From Epithemia pelagica (lineage: Eukaryota > Bacillariophyta > Bacillariophyceae > Surirellales > Surirellaceae): 64,000 nucleotides of DNA. Made by a program: the position numbers and the translations under genes. Shown here one piece after another: positions 30,458 through 40,189 of the stretch. The stretch spans positions 1,736,001 through 1,800,000 of the forward strand of contig OX337241.1 in assembly GCA_946965045.2 (NCBI GenBank). Reading direction: 5' to 3'. Numbering within the stretch: position 1 is the stretch's first letter; each line of letters starts with the position of its first letter. A model generated the notes under the pieces. That model was not told where the DNA came from and did no database searches. It was given only the letters and a program-made list of their open reading frames with translations.

Positions 30458-31710
30458 ATGTGCGTTGCCTACTGCTCTAATCCCATAATGGATTGTCGAT
30501 CTACGGACGTTGCTCTACAGAGAGGAATGTTTGAATGGCGGGGAAATTCGGTAAGCGAACCAATTCTAGAGAATCTTATTGATCAAACTGTGTCTGGATC
30601 GTAGCTGTCTTTGACTGGCCGCATGCCCAAATATCAACAGAAGTACTATCACGGGACACTCTCGATCGAAGCTATCATGGGACAATCTCGATCGAAGCTT
30701 TGTTGTTCTGTGATTGCACAAGAACAACCGGGTCTGTTCCGACCAAATTCTTCATTTTGGGAACCACGACGTGATGAAAACGCCGCCACAGATCTTTTTC
30801 AGAACACCGCCAATCGGATCAGCTCATCGTTTCCTAGTCACTCGTGCGGAGTCACGAATACGAGTGTGCTTGGAAGAATAGATATTGTTGCGTCCATCTT
30901 TGACTGATTGACGTGTGCCTCTGCTGGATCTGGTCATTCCAAATTCGTCCATGGCAAACTCTTGCGATGTTGCTCCTTCATATTCATCATCTTCGTCTAA
31001 GTGACGAGCCACAGCAAGCGCTTTCTGCTGCTGTTGGGTTCTGTTCGTAGTTTTCTTTCCCATTCTGCTGGAGCTTCGTTATCACTTGTGTGGTAAAAGT
31101 TTTTGTGGGACCATTGGCCGATGCCGATTGTGGTCTTGCACGTTTGATACCAGTGCGTGACTGAAGTCGGTAGTGGGTGCTCGTGCTCGCTGTCATCGGA
31201 CACGACTGACTGTCTGTCTGTCTGTAACCGAAAATGGGACTTCAATTCGGAAGTGAAATCTCGCATTCGAAACCGCTCCAACGTCTAACGGATGCCTTCT
31301 CGAAATGGAAAGAACTGGATGCGCAAGCCGTGCAAAGCTATAAATATACTACGCTATTGAAAAAATATACTTAGAAGGAAAGTGTGAACGAAAGCCGAGC
31401 TGCGACCTAGAACCTATGGTAGAACACGTGTTGGGGCAGTTATACATAGGTGGAGGCTTGGGCGAACTCTTCCCACTTCCCAAGCTTCCCTGCTCGCAAG
31501 CAATCAATGACTCCAGAGTCAAGGTCGGCGCCACAAAATTTTGGGTTTCGGAACCAATGTCTTTTTGATGGATGTGACACTCCCAGCCTTACACATCGTT
31601 TGGAGCCGTTTCAGTTTCAGAGCATATCAATTATCAATACAAGGTTCACGTGAAGAGGACCAGCAGTGAGCAAGCAAAGGCAAAAGATCTTTCACAAGCA
31701 TTAGCAGAAC
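30458..31710. other. Intergenic region with short repeats
   Basis: About 1.25 kb with one weak minus-strand frame, listed separately. A roughly 26-bp tandem duplication containing tctcgatcgaagct lies at 30650-30702. A ctgtctgtctgtctgt microsatellite lies near 31208. Confidence 0.4.
30824..31063 (-). CDS. Possible small hypothetical protein
   Basis: A 79-residue frame from ATG 31063 encodes a polar, charged peptide: a Gln run, then ARHLDEDDEYEG, then a basic C-terminus. Two other frames overlap it upstream on the same strand, so a spliced gene reaching to about 31267 is possible. I recognise no domain. The codon pattern is not decisive and this may be spurious. Confidence 0.25.
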   Translation of the reverse strand: MGKKTTNRTQQQQKALAVARHLDEDDEYEGATSQEFAMDEFGMTRSSRGTRQSVKDGRNNIYSSKHTRIRDSARVTRKR

Positions 31711-32439
31711 ATGACAGAGGTTGGATCGACCCCCGCATCAGGTTCGATGGGTCCCCTTCGCACGTTGCGACGTGTTTTTTCACATTCAGGGCCAAAAAGT
31801 GGATCGTGGCGTTTTGCTTCGGATGCTCCGACCACTGCATCCAGCATGAGCAAGAAAGCTCAGAACTTCATCATTCATAGCGATCTCAAGCAAAATGAGG
31901 CTTCTTTCAAGCTTCTTGAAATGGAGAATGAAGAAGATGAATCCTCAACAAACGGGAACAGTGACGCAACGATACCGTCTTCAAACTCTTCTTTCTCCTC
32001 GTATGAGCTGAAGAGCTCCATGAAAATCAAGACCCAAGAAGACTCTTTGAATCGAGCATTCAGAGGGAACGCTGTCAACTCCGACGAGCATAGCGGCGGT
32101 ATCCATTTTTCGAAGATAACAGTCCACTACCACGATTATATATTGGGGGACCACCCGGAAGTTTCTGGAGGAGCGCCATTGGCCCTTGGTTGTTGGGAGA
32201 GTTCCGAAGAGCTCATGTTTTCAGAATACGAGACTGAACGCCAGGACCGCTGTCGTCAGTCACCATGGGCCGACAGAGCGGTTATCTCTGCAGTTGCTAG
32301 AGAGCGAATGCTCGTCGCAGCGGGTGTACCATACCGCTCCATTCGTCGTCGGATTACACGGATGAAAATCCAAAAGGACCTTCAATTGAGATCAAAGTTA
32401 CTTGCTGCTCAAAGAACAAGGCAGATAACTGACGTGTGA
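31711..32439 (+). CDS. VHYH/GPPLALG-motif family protein, member 1
   Basis: This intronless 242-residue protein starts at ATG 31711. A disordered Ser-rich N-terminal half precedes the motif: IHFSKITVHYHDYILGDHPE, then GGAPLALGCWE. An acidic 'SEYETERQDR' segment and a basic helical C-terminus follow (VPYRSIRRRITRMKIQKDLQ). Three other genes in this window share the motif block. I associate this family with diatoms, where it is large and uncharacterised; its function is unknown. It is the first of three members in tandem orientation, interrupted only by a calmodulin-like gene. Confidence 0.7.
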   Translation: MTEVGSTPASGSMGPLRTLRRVFSHSGPKSGSWRFASDAPTTASSMSKKAQNFIIHSDLKQNEASFKLLEMENEEDESSTNGNSDATIPSSNSSFSSYELKSSMKIKTQEDSLNRAFRGNAVNSDEHSGGIHFSKITVHYHDYILGDHPEVSGGAPLALGCWESSEELMFSEYETERQDRCRQSPWADRAVISAVARERMLVAAGVPYRSIRRRITRMKIQKDLQLRSKLLAAQRTRQITDV

Positions 32440-32982
32440 ATCACAAGTGTGACTGTATACTCGTGTCAAAGTGTCTTATTCATGTGCCTTTTTGTTTCGA
32501 TTTTTGTGAAGATGCTCATGCTTTCACGTGGTATTTGTTTATTTGTCCCTCTCATGTAACTGATGTTCTCTGAAGCAATGTTTAAACTACATCTCCCATC
32601 TGCTTTTGATTCTGCTTCAATGTCTGGACTGAGGACAGTCTTTCTCTCGTCTTTTCTTAAAATGTCTCGTCACTTGCAGAATACGATCGCTGCATAATTA
32701 TATTAATTCCTGTTTACTGTTCATGAGTACGGACTTGCGATTGTAGATCTTAGAAACAACCCACAAGAGTCCCTAGCGTAGAGATGTACACCGGTTACGG
32801 CTACGGCTAGCATAAGAAATTGTGTCGCTCCTGGCATAGCAGCTACCCAGTGATCCTCCTGGTGACGCACTGTGGGAATGCGATTCTCAAATTCAGCAAA
32901 TCCATGATTGTGATTGATTGCATGTTACCCAGATCTTCTTGAATTGTCTTGTCGTTGAACGATAGGCTTGCAGGTAAAAGTA
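32440..32982. other. Intergenic region, nothing recognised
   Basis: These 543 bases lie between two members of the VHYH family and presumably hold the 3' UTR of one and the promoter of the next. Confidence 0.4.
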
Positions 32983-33618
32983 ATGACTATGAAGGACTTG
33001 CTCAGGGGAATGGTGATTTACAGCGGAAAGAAAACCAGAAATGCAAACTACATGGATCTGAAATCCAGAAATGCGAACTACATGGATCTGAAATCTTTTA
33101 GACAGGCCCCACGGCCCTCACCCCTTTCTCGAGTCGATGCTTCTCATGGTACGGATACAAAAAACCTGAGCCAGCGCGGATCGATGTTAGTACGAACACA
33201 AGAGGAGTCTCTACTATGCAACTATGGTGAAGGAGAAAGCAGGACAAGTAATGTTTCCTTCGCGTCGGTGATGGTTCACTACCACTCCACACGTGTTGGA
33301 GATCATTTGGACTGTGACCGCCCACCCCTTGCTCTCGGTGAGCCTACTGGTGACTCGGAGATCTATGACGATGTGGATCAATACGAGCAACAACGTCCAT
33401 ACACTCCTCGCCATGATCCTCGACTGAACCCCGTCCAGAGATTGGAAGTTCTCCAAAATGAGGGGTACACTGTCAGAGCTATCATTGAGTGCCTAGAAGT
33501 GGCAGAAAAAGAGTATTTTATGGTCCCTGAAGCGAGGACATCCAAAATCTTCCGAGGTCGATCAATGGGGAGAGTCTTTGGCAGACAAAGTCGGCACAGG
33601 TTAATTTGCGGTGCATAG
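32983..33618 (+). CDS. VHYH/GPPLALG-motif family protein, member 2
   Basis: The product is about 211 residues from ATG 32983 (a second ATG follows at 32989). Residues 15-40 contain a 30-bp direct repeat, so the peptide RNANYMDLKS appears twice. The family block reads VSFASVMVHYHSTRVGDH, then RPPLALGEP. A segment shared closely with member 3 follows: DQYEQQRPYTPRHDPRLNP, compared with EQYEEDRQYTPRPDEDLYM there. The C-terminus is basic. Function is unknown. Confidence 0.7.
   Translation: MTMKDLLRGMVIYSGKKTRNANYMDLKSRNANYMDLKSFRQAPRPSPLSRVDASHGTDTKNLSQRGSMLVRTQEESLLCNYGEGESRTSNVSFASVMVHYHSTRVGDHLDCDRPPLALGEPTGDSEIYDDVDQYEQQRPYTPRHDPRLNPVQRLEVLQNEGYTVRAIIECLEVAEKEYFMVPEARTSKIFRGRSMGRVFGRQSRHRLICGA
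33036..33095 (+). repeat. 30-bp in-frame tandem duplication
   Basis: Two 30-bp units beginning agaaatgc.aactacatgg, with one internal difference, duplicate ten codons in member 2 of the VHYH family. Confidence 0.85.
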
Positions 33619-34254
33619 ACGAAACCATTGAAACGAGACGGTTTCTGGGACTCAGGCATGGTCCGTGAAAAATTGCGCCGTATTCTTTCGAGCAAAGGCC
33701 AGGGCAAAGATTTCCTGGGGCGTCTGTGTTCATGCCAAGAGACTATGATAGCCATCTTTGCTCTCTCTCTGATAGCGACTTTCGCTGTTGCAAACCACAA
33801 GACTTTGTGTCACTTTCCCTTTGGTTGGTAAGGCACGTTCTGATTTCTGATCCTTCATTTGGGAACTCGGCGTCATCTTCTGGTGGTGTGTTTTTGTGAG
33901 ACTTTAATTTTTCGCAAGAAATTTCTTTATCAAGGATTTGGTTGGGATTGGGGTTATGACCCGAATGTTTTGGTTGTATGTTATCCCCATAGTACTTTTA
34001 AAAAACTATCAATAATCACAACCCATCTACCTTTTAATATAAACGTATCGATATTAAACTGACGCTATCCCCTACCCTGAGGACTGGAGGAGTGTTGCAA
34101 TTTGCAATCCTGCCGAAAGCAAAAAAGCTGAAGGTTACCAATTACCAATTGCAAAGGAGAAGGCAAGTGCATCAGCGCCATCCTTCCATTTCCCTCCCGC
34201 TGAAATCGTTCAATCTCTGCATCTCTCCCTGTAATTATCCTGTTTTAAACAAAG
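33619..34254. other. Intergenic region, nothing recognised
   Basis: These 636 bases lie between the VHYH member 2 stop and the calmodulin-like start. The last part (34120-34254) is the likely promoter and 5' leader of the calmodulin-like gene. No further feature is supported. Confidence 0.4.
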
Positions 34255-34897
34255 ATGGGCAGGCCTAGTCTTCCTCCAAGGAAAGCAGCAAAACCCGACA
34301 GAAAACCACGACCACCAAGTCCACCGACGCTTTTAAGCCGCGAGTTCACGGAAGAGGAAATATTGGAATTTCGTGATGCGTTTGCAATGTTTGACCGTGA
34401 TGGATCAGGTGAGTGACTATCTTTGGTCCATTGTCAGTCAGGTCATTCTCGATCACGAACTTCCCCTTGTGGATGTCACTTAATTTTCACTTCTAATTTC
34501 TTACCTCTGGAACCAATCAGGATGCATTGAACGAAGTGAGTTGAAGGACGTGATGGGGGAATTCGGTGACGAACCAACCAAGGAAGAAATTGATGAAATG
34601 ATTTTGCTCGTCGATGAAAATGGTGACGGTGAAATCGATTTCGAAGAATTTCTAACTTTGATGAGATTGCGTATGGGCGAGTCCGGAGAGGACGCCGAAC
34701 AGAACTTACGTGATGTGTTCAATATCTTTGATGCTGATGGATCTGGATTCATTGATCGCCATGAAATGAGACTAATTTGTGCAAAACTGGCACAGGATCT
34801 CACAGAAGATGAGATTGGTCAACTGATTGAAGTTGTCGATCAAGACGGCGATGGGGAGATATCGTTCGAGGAGTTCAAGACCCTTGTCACAGAGTAG
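34255..34897 (+). CDS. Calmodulin-like protein with four EF-hands and Pro-rich N-terminus
   Basis: Two exons, 34255..34408 and 34521..34897, are joined across a GTGAGT..CAG intron in phase 1. The junction restores DRDGSG|CIERSE, and the product has 176 residues. All four calcium loops are canonical: DRDGSGCIERSE (47-58), DENGDGEIDFEE (83-94), DADGSGFIDRHE (122-133) and DQDGDGEISFEE (158-169). Residues 1-28 form a basic, Pro-rich tail (RKPRPPSPPT) not found in calmodulin itself, resembling the variable N-termini of centrins and CaM-like proteins. It should act as a calcium sensor that binds target helices. The short spacer between EF-hands 2 and 3 fits the calmodulin/centrin class. The intron inside the first EF loop gives strong support for the model. 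Confidence 0.92.
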
Positions 34898-35822
34898 ATT
34901 GTTTGGGAAACCTAGTTACTGATCTCGCTTTGGTGCAGGATCGGGTCCTTTCCATTATTCGTGTGCCTCGCAACATGAATATATGAAGATAATGCGGCAC
35001 CATAGCTTGATTCCTTTTGTTGATACATGGAACCAAACACAGTTTTACTACTTTCTATACAACCTTAATAAGCTATATTTAGAAGAAGAACTCTACACTC
35101 TACGTACGAAAAAATGAGATTAGGACTGGGGAGACCCTGAATCCGGGACAACTTTAGATGGCAAGGAAATGTGCCACCGCTTCACACTCGCTCGCTCCGT
35201 CAACATTATACATTATATCCATACTCGGCTGTTACGGACGGTAAGATTTTATTGAGATGTGGAAGTCCTGTCTTGTCAAAGCCCGTTGTGAGTATGCTGT
35301 GGAAGAGGTCAAAAGTCACGGGTAGTCCAACAAACCCTCCAGTCACAAATCCAGGCTCCGCCAACACTCAACTCTCAACTCTCAACTGACATAGACAGAC
35401 GGAGCGCCGCGCTGACCCCCAAACAACAACAACTGTCTGTTGCAAAACTCGCACGCTGCCTGCATAGCCTTCTCATTATTTAGGCCCATCATACGAACTA
35501 TTAAGTATTCTTAATCAAAAAATGGTATCTGGTTTCAACGGATGCCGATTGGACCTCTTCATAAATATTTATATTTAAGCTCAAATGGCCAGGTCCGGTC
35601 ACGTCATATTACTCCTACCACTTCTGTACTGTTTATCTTATAGTTGGATTTCAACCGAAATCCATCGCGGTCGTGCTTCTTGAGGAGAACCAAATTAGTC
35701 AAGATCGATGAAGTGCTCCACAAAATTACCAAACGTTGCTCGATGGATGCGGATAATGATTCCGAGCAGATAAAGTAAACATAGAAGGAAAAAAAGCCCG
35801 ATACCACGGGATCGATGCAACA
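34898..35822. other. Intergenic region, nothing recognised
   Basis: These 925 bases contain AT-rich parts and one TACTCCTAC-like motif near 35610. A small frame at 35171-35389 is not convincing. Confidence 0.4.
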
Positions 35823-36779
35823 ATGATGAATGGAAATAGGTCTAAGGATAGAAGGGATACTTACCAGTCAACCAAAAAGCCAACTGGAGTCCCTAAGGAA
35901 ATCAGAGTTGTCTTCCGAAGTCGAGATATCAACAGACATGGACCAGCCACTCCATTACCAGAATACAAAGATGACAAAGAGAGCGAGGGAACGACGACAA
36001 CCGTGGAGGAAATTGTCGGATCCGACTCTTTTTCTTCGAATGGGCCATCCAGAGGAATATTGAAATGCAAAACAGTATTGGATTCTTTGGAACGAGATCT
36101 CCTTGTCCCCATGTCCGACTCCTTCACTAAAATACCACCTACATCTCCTTCAAAACGAACAACATCCAAAGGTGTTTCGTTTAGTTTTGTGATCGTACAT
36201 TACCACGCGCTTGTTTTGGCAGACCCTCAGTTTGAGGTGTGTCATGGCCCTCCCGTTGCGTTGGGGCGATGGAAGGAATCCAAAGTATTTGAAGATTTTG
36301 AACAGTACGAAGAAGACCGACAATACACCCCACGACCGGACGAAGACCTTTATATGAGTCCTTCGCTTCGTACAAGGTTACTAATGGAGGAATCTGCAAA
36401 AGTGAACCTAGACCAAGCGATTGAAGATATTTATCGAGGACTACCATTTGATGAACCTCCCTACGATGAGCCTCCAATGGAATACCCTGATCACTGTGGT
36501 TATTCTGTAGAAGACGAATCTAGGGTCGAGCAAAACCATCAAGTGGAGAAGAGTTCGAGTGCAATATCTCGCGAGAAGCAAGAACATGGACACTACAATC
36601 ATGTGATTGCAGATGAATCCTCGTCATCGAACATGGACATGAATCAAGCAATTGAAGATATTTATCGTGGGATACCAGAATCGTCCCAGAGTAAACCGGA
36701 CCCACCAGGATCCAGGTCACCAAAGAAGAAAACCAAGCCACCGAGGAAATGTAGGAGTAGAAAAGTCTCCGCCAGGTAG
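35823..36779 (+). CDS. VHYH/GPPLALG-motif family protein, member 3
   Basis: This intronless 318-residue protein starts at ATG 35823 (another ATG at 35826). The family block is VSFSFVIVHYHALVLADP, then HGPPVALGRWKESK, followed by QYEEDRQYTPRPDEDL. The C-terminal half is specific to this member: the helix DQAIEDIYRGLPFDEPP recurs later as NQAIEDIYRGIPESS, an internal repeat about 80 residues apart. The end is strongly basic (KKKTKPPRKCRSRK), possibly a nuclear signal. Function is unknown. Confidence 0.7.
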   Translation: MMNGNRSKDRRDTYQSTKKPTGVPKEIRVVFRSRDINRHGPATPLPEYKDDKESEGTTTTVEEIVGSDSFSSNGPSRGILKCKTVLDSLERDLLVPMSDSFTKIPPTSPSKRTTSKGVSFSFVIVHYHALVLADPQFEVCHGPPVALGRWKESKVFEDFEQYEEDRQYTPRPDEDLYMSPSLRTRLLMEESAKVNLDQAIEDIYRGLPFDEPPYDEPPMEYPDHCGYSVEDESRVEQNHQVEKSSSAISREKQEHGHYNHVIADESSSSNMDMNQAIEDIYRGIPESSQSKPDPPGSRSPKKKTKPPRKCRSRKVSAR

Positions 36780-36984
36780 CAACGGGAAGGGCTTCTGTAC
36801 ACCGCCTTTTCGTTTCGACATGCTATATCAGCTTCATAGAGTGGCCTCTTGAGGTCCTGTCACCATCTTTAACTGCGGTAGACACATTAGGTCAACCTCT
36901 GTACATTCATTGTTTGTACCATCTCCTTCATGAGTATGCCTGTTCGTGTATACGCCATGGTCTGCTAATTGCTAAGCTCCAGTC

Positions 36985-37191
36985 TTGCCAGTCCTAAACG
37001 AGCGCGACGTGGTGAGGGCGCAAGCCCTGCGCATGACGGACGCGAGGACACGGAACGAGACCGCGCTCCGCCCAAAGACACAAGATCGATCGACAAGGAG
37101 AGTGCTCACAATCTTTGGTTTGCGCAGAGTCTCAAGCCATCACTCGTTGTGACCTGAGAAGCAGGTTCCTAGCTTAGTTGCCTAATCAAAA
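36985..37191 (+). repeat. Split direct repeat A1 (207 bp)
   Basis: This runs from ttgccagtcctaaacg to cctaatcaaaa and is identical by eye to A2 and A3. It lies just upstream of the gag ATG. Confidence 0.92.
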
Positions 37192-37207
37192 CATTGAGTT
37201 GCCTACG

Positions 37208-40189
37208 ATGACCTTTAACGAAGATCCGTTTCATCTTCCTCCTTCCTTGAACCGTCGTTCCTCCGGAGTTCCTGGCGGTTTGAACCTCCTTGCGGATGCT
37301 GTTGAGAAATCTTCTGTTCCCGCCGGGAATGGTGACACGGCCTTTGCCAACTCTTCGTCCCCCAATGCTGATCCTCTACCCTCTGACGAAGATGCTGCTT
37401 CCACCTCTTCCCTTCTCGCGTCTCCTCCCAAGAAACGCTCCAAGAAGAAGTCCCGTAGCGGTGGAATCCTCAAGAATCCTCCCGAAGCTCCAACCAAGGT
37501 TAGCCAAGATGACTTGGATGACTCCGGTTCTTATCCCAAGACGCCGGAGAAGAAGAAGAATCTCAACCCTCCCAAGAAGACCGATTCGCCCTTCCCAGTC
37601 GACTCCCCCAAGAAAGCCTCTGTTGCGAAAGACCGTTCGTTCGAAACTCCTCCTCAGTTTTACGCTCGCATGAAGAAGGTTCTTCCCACCAAGACGCACG
37701 ATAAGGTTGAATTGTATTCTCATCCCTTTCCGCTCGACCCCAAGATTCGCGAAGAATTTGACTCCATCGACTGCGACCATTGGTCCGATTCGTTCTGTCG
37801 ACCCTTCCACATTTCCGTTGAATCTGATCTCTCGATTTGGTCGTCTCTTTCATCCAAGTTTGATGCTGTTTCTTCCCTTGATGACCTCCAGTCCTTTTTG
37901 GAGATCCATTCGAAGCGAAACCCCCTCGCCTTTCTCGGTCTTGACCGCAAGAAGAATCCCGTTGTACTCCACAACATGTTTGTTTCTCCGGACTCGGGTT
38001 CTGTCCTCGCTCCTGATCCCGTCTTTCTTTGCTTCACTAAAGACTCGTTTGATGTTCCTCCTGGAACATTTGATCCGGAAGAACTTGATTTGATCCTCAA
38101 GAACCAGGAATATATGCGTATCCCTACCCTTGATGAAATCGTTGCTGCTTGTTTGGTGGATGATCCCCATGCGATCTCGGGTCTTTCTCTCAGTTCCGCG
38201 AAGTTCGATGAGTTTGCTCCCTACATTTCCTACCCAGATAATGCCTCGGAGAAAGACGAAGACATTCGCTTTCGCAAAGACCATCTTTTGGATTGCAAAA
38301 GCCTTATGCTTCTCCCCCCCTCCATCTCAGGTGATCTCATTCGGTTCTTAGACCCCGTCTACCGAAACCACAAGACTGACTCTTCCGAAGCCCCCAAGTC
38401 CCCCATTAGCATTCCTCTGATTGTTGAGTTCATCTTCTCTCGGATCCTTTTGCGCTGGCGCCGATCTTTCGAGTACCCCTCCACTTGTCCCTCTTCCAAG
38501 AAGTTCTCAACGAAGGACCCTCATTGTACCTGATTCGCCGATCTTATTCGTTTCCTTTGGGGAGTCCATAGAGGAAAGATCATTGTCGATGATATCTTTC
38601 TGGACCACCCTTCCAATTATGGCTCAGCTATGAAAGCGGTTGAATTTTACTTCAAGACATCGTTGCCCGACCGCTCCTCCCCCATGTATGCCACTCGTCG
38701 CGGACCTCGCCCCCCAGCTTCTGAACGCTCAGGAAACTTGTCCCCCTCCAAGACTCGTCGTCCCGTAGAGATCAATGAAGAAGCGAGCTCGCAGGTTGAG
38801 TGTCGCGATTCTTCCAACAAATCTTTGATTTCCGATGAAGTCCTCTACTTGACATCCCAGATGACAAAATCTATGGCGGACCAAATTTCTCGTTCGATGT
38901 CGGACCAACGTGACCAACTTTCCCAAGCAATTGTGCAGCAAAGCGACATCTTGAAATCCCAAGAAGACCGCAATGATCACTTTAAGTCATTTACGATGGA
39001 CACGAGAAACGCCATCATTTTTGGTCAAGTCGGACCACATAGTACTTGCCTTCCCACTGTTCCATCGGAGAAGGCCAAGGAAATATTCAAGCAAAAGAAC
39101 ACCCACAACCTTTATACGACGATCCACTCGCAAGTTTTTCGTCGTTCGGACAATACCTGTTTCCTTATTTTCGGCCAAGTTGGTGTCATCCAGAAGTACG
39201 GTCTTCGCTGGCGCTCCGATGAGCACCCAGGTGGCTTTTCTCCCTTTTCCTTTGACCCGAATAACTATTCGGGCGCTGCGAATAATCAAGCTATTGACCA
39301 CGACATTCACCAAGAAATTTTTGAATCGTCACTGCGACATTCAAACGGACTGTCGACTAAGGACATGAAAGATATCTTCGCCGATGATAAGTTGTTCTTC
39401 CCCTTATCACTCGACCATTACGGAACTCAGTTGCGAAGCTATCTTTGTCTCGCAGAGGCGATTTGGGGACCCAATTCCTTCATTGTCATGAACATACAGA
39501 AGATGTATGATCACCTTCTTCGACACCGACGAACTTACATCGCCAACCAAGCCGATGATAACACATTCTTCTCTTGCCTGTTATTCTCCCTGGATAACGC
39601 TGTACAGAACTTCATCGCCGATAACCTCGAAGACGCTTCCTGTTTGGAAGACATTTCGGGAGATGCCTTAGACTTCCACACAAACAAATTGTGTAATAAA
39701 GTCATCAGCAAAGAAGACATTTGCCGCATGCCCCGCTTTCTCATGTCCGCTGTCCAAACGAAATACCGGAATGAGAACAACCCCAATCATCGTTCCTCGA
39801 ATTCTCAGAAGAAGCATGATCCGACAAAAAATCCTGGCCCTCCCCCTGGCCCACTTCGAGCAAAACGCGGCCGCGACCATGATGCAAAAACCGACCCGAA
39901 CCTTCCCCCTCCAGCACGTCCGACTTTCGACTTCCCTTCGAACTGGAGACTTCCGAACGATACCAAATATGGGAACGCATTTCCGCGCTCTGTTCTTAAC
40001 GATGTCCCATCGATCACCACCGACGGATCGACAAAACAATTTTGCGTGAAATTCTTCGCTCTCCAGATCTGCCGCAGCGGAGAAAAATGTTATTTCAGTC
40101 ATGCTGATCCTTCGAAACACGGCAAAACCGATGCCCTCGACAACTTCTTCCAGAACGCCTACAACCGCGCACGCAAGGGGGACTCCTGA
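37208..40189 (+). CDS. Gag-like protein of the YR retrotransposon, interrupted by one TGA
   Basis: Two frames, 37208..38533 and 38534..40189, are in the same phase and separated only by TGA 38531-38533. The second part has an ATG at 38630. Together they would give about 990 residues. Around 38480-38540 a neighbouring frame reads more naturally (FRVPLHLSLFQEVLNEGPSL) before FADLIRFLWGVHRGKIIVDD resumes, which suggests two compensating one-base indels rather than a real stop. The N-terminus is Ser/Pro/Lys-rich. The C-terminus bears a CCCH-type zinc finger, CVKFFALQICRSGEKC..H, with spacing C-x8-C-x5-C-x3-H, instead of a retroviral CCHC knuckle. It presumably binds element RNA. It ends at TGA 40187-40189, and the same frame continues open into Pol. 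Confidence 0.7.

Noticed and set aside
38531-38533. In-frame TGA as a selenocysteine codon in Gag (also 10569 and 40187)
   Set aside because: No redox context and no SECIS-like hairpin could be argued. Indels, nonsense mutation or readthrough explain these stops better.
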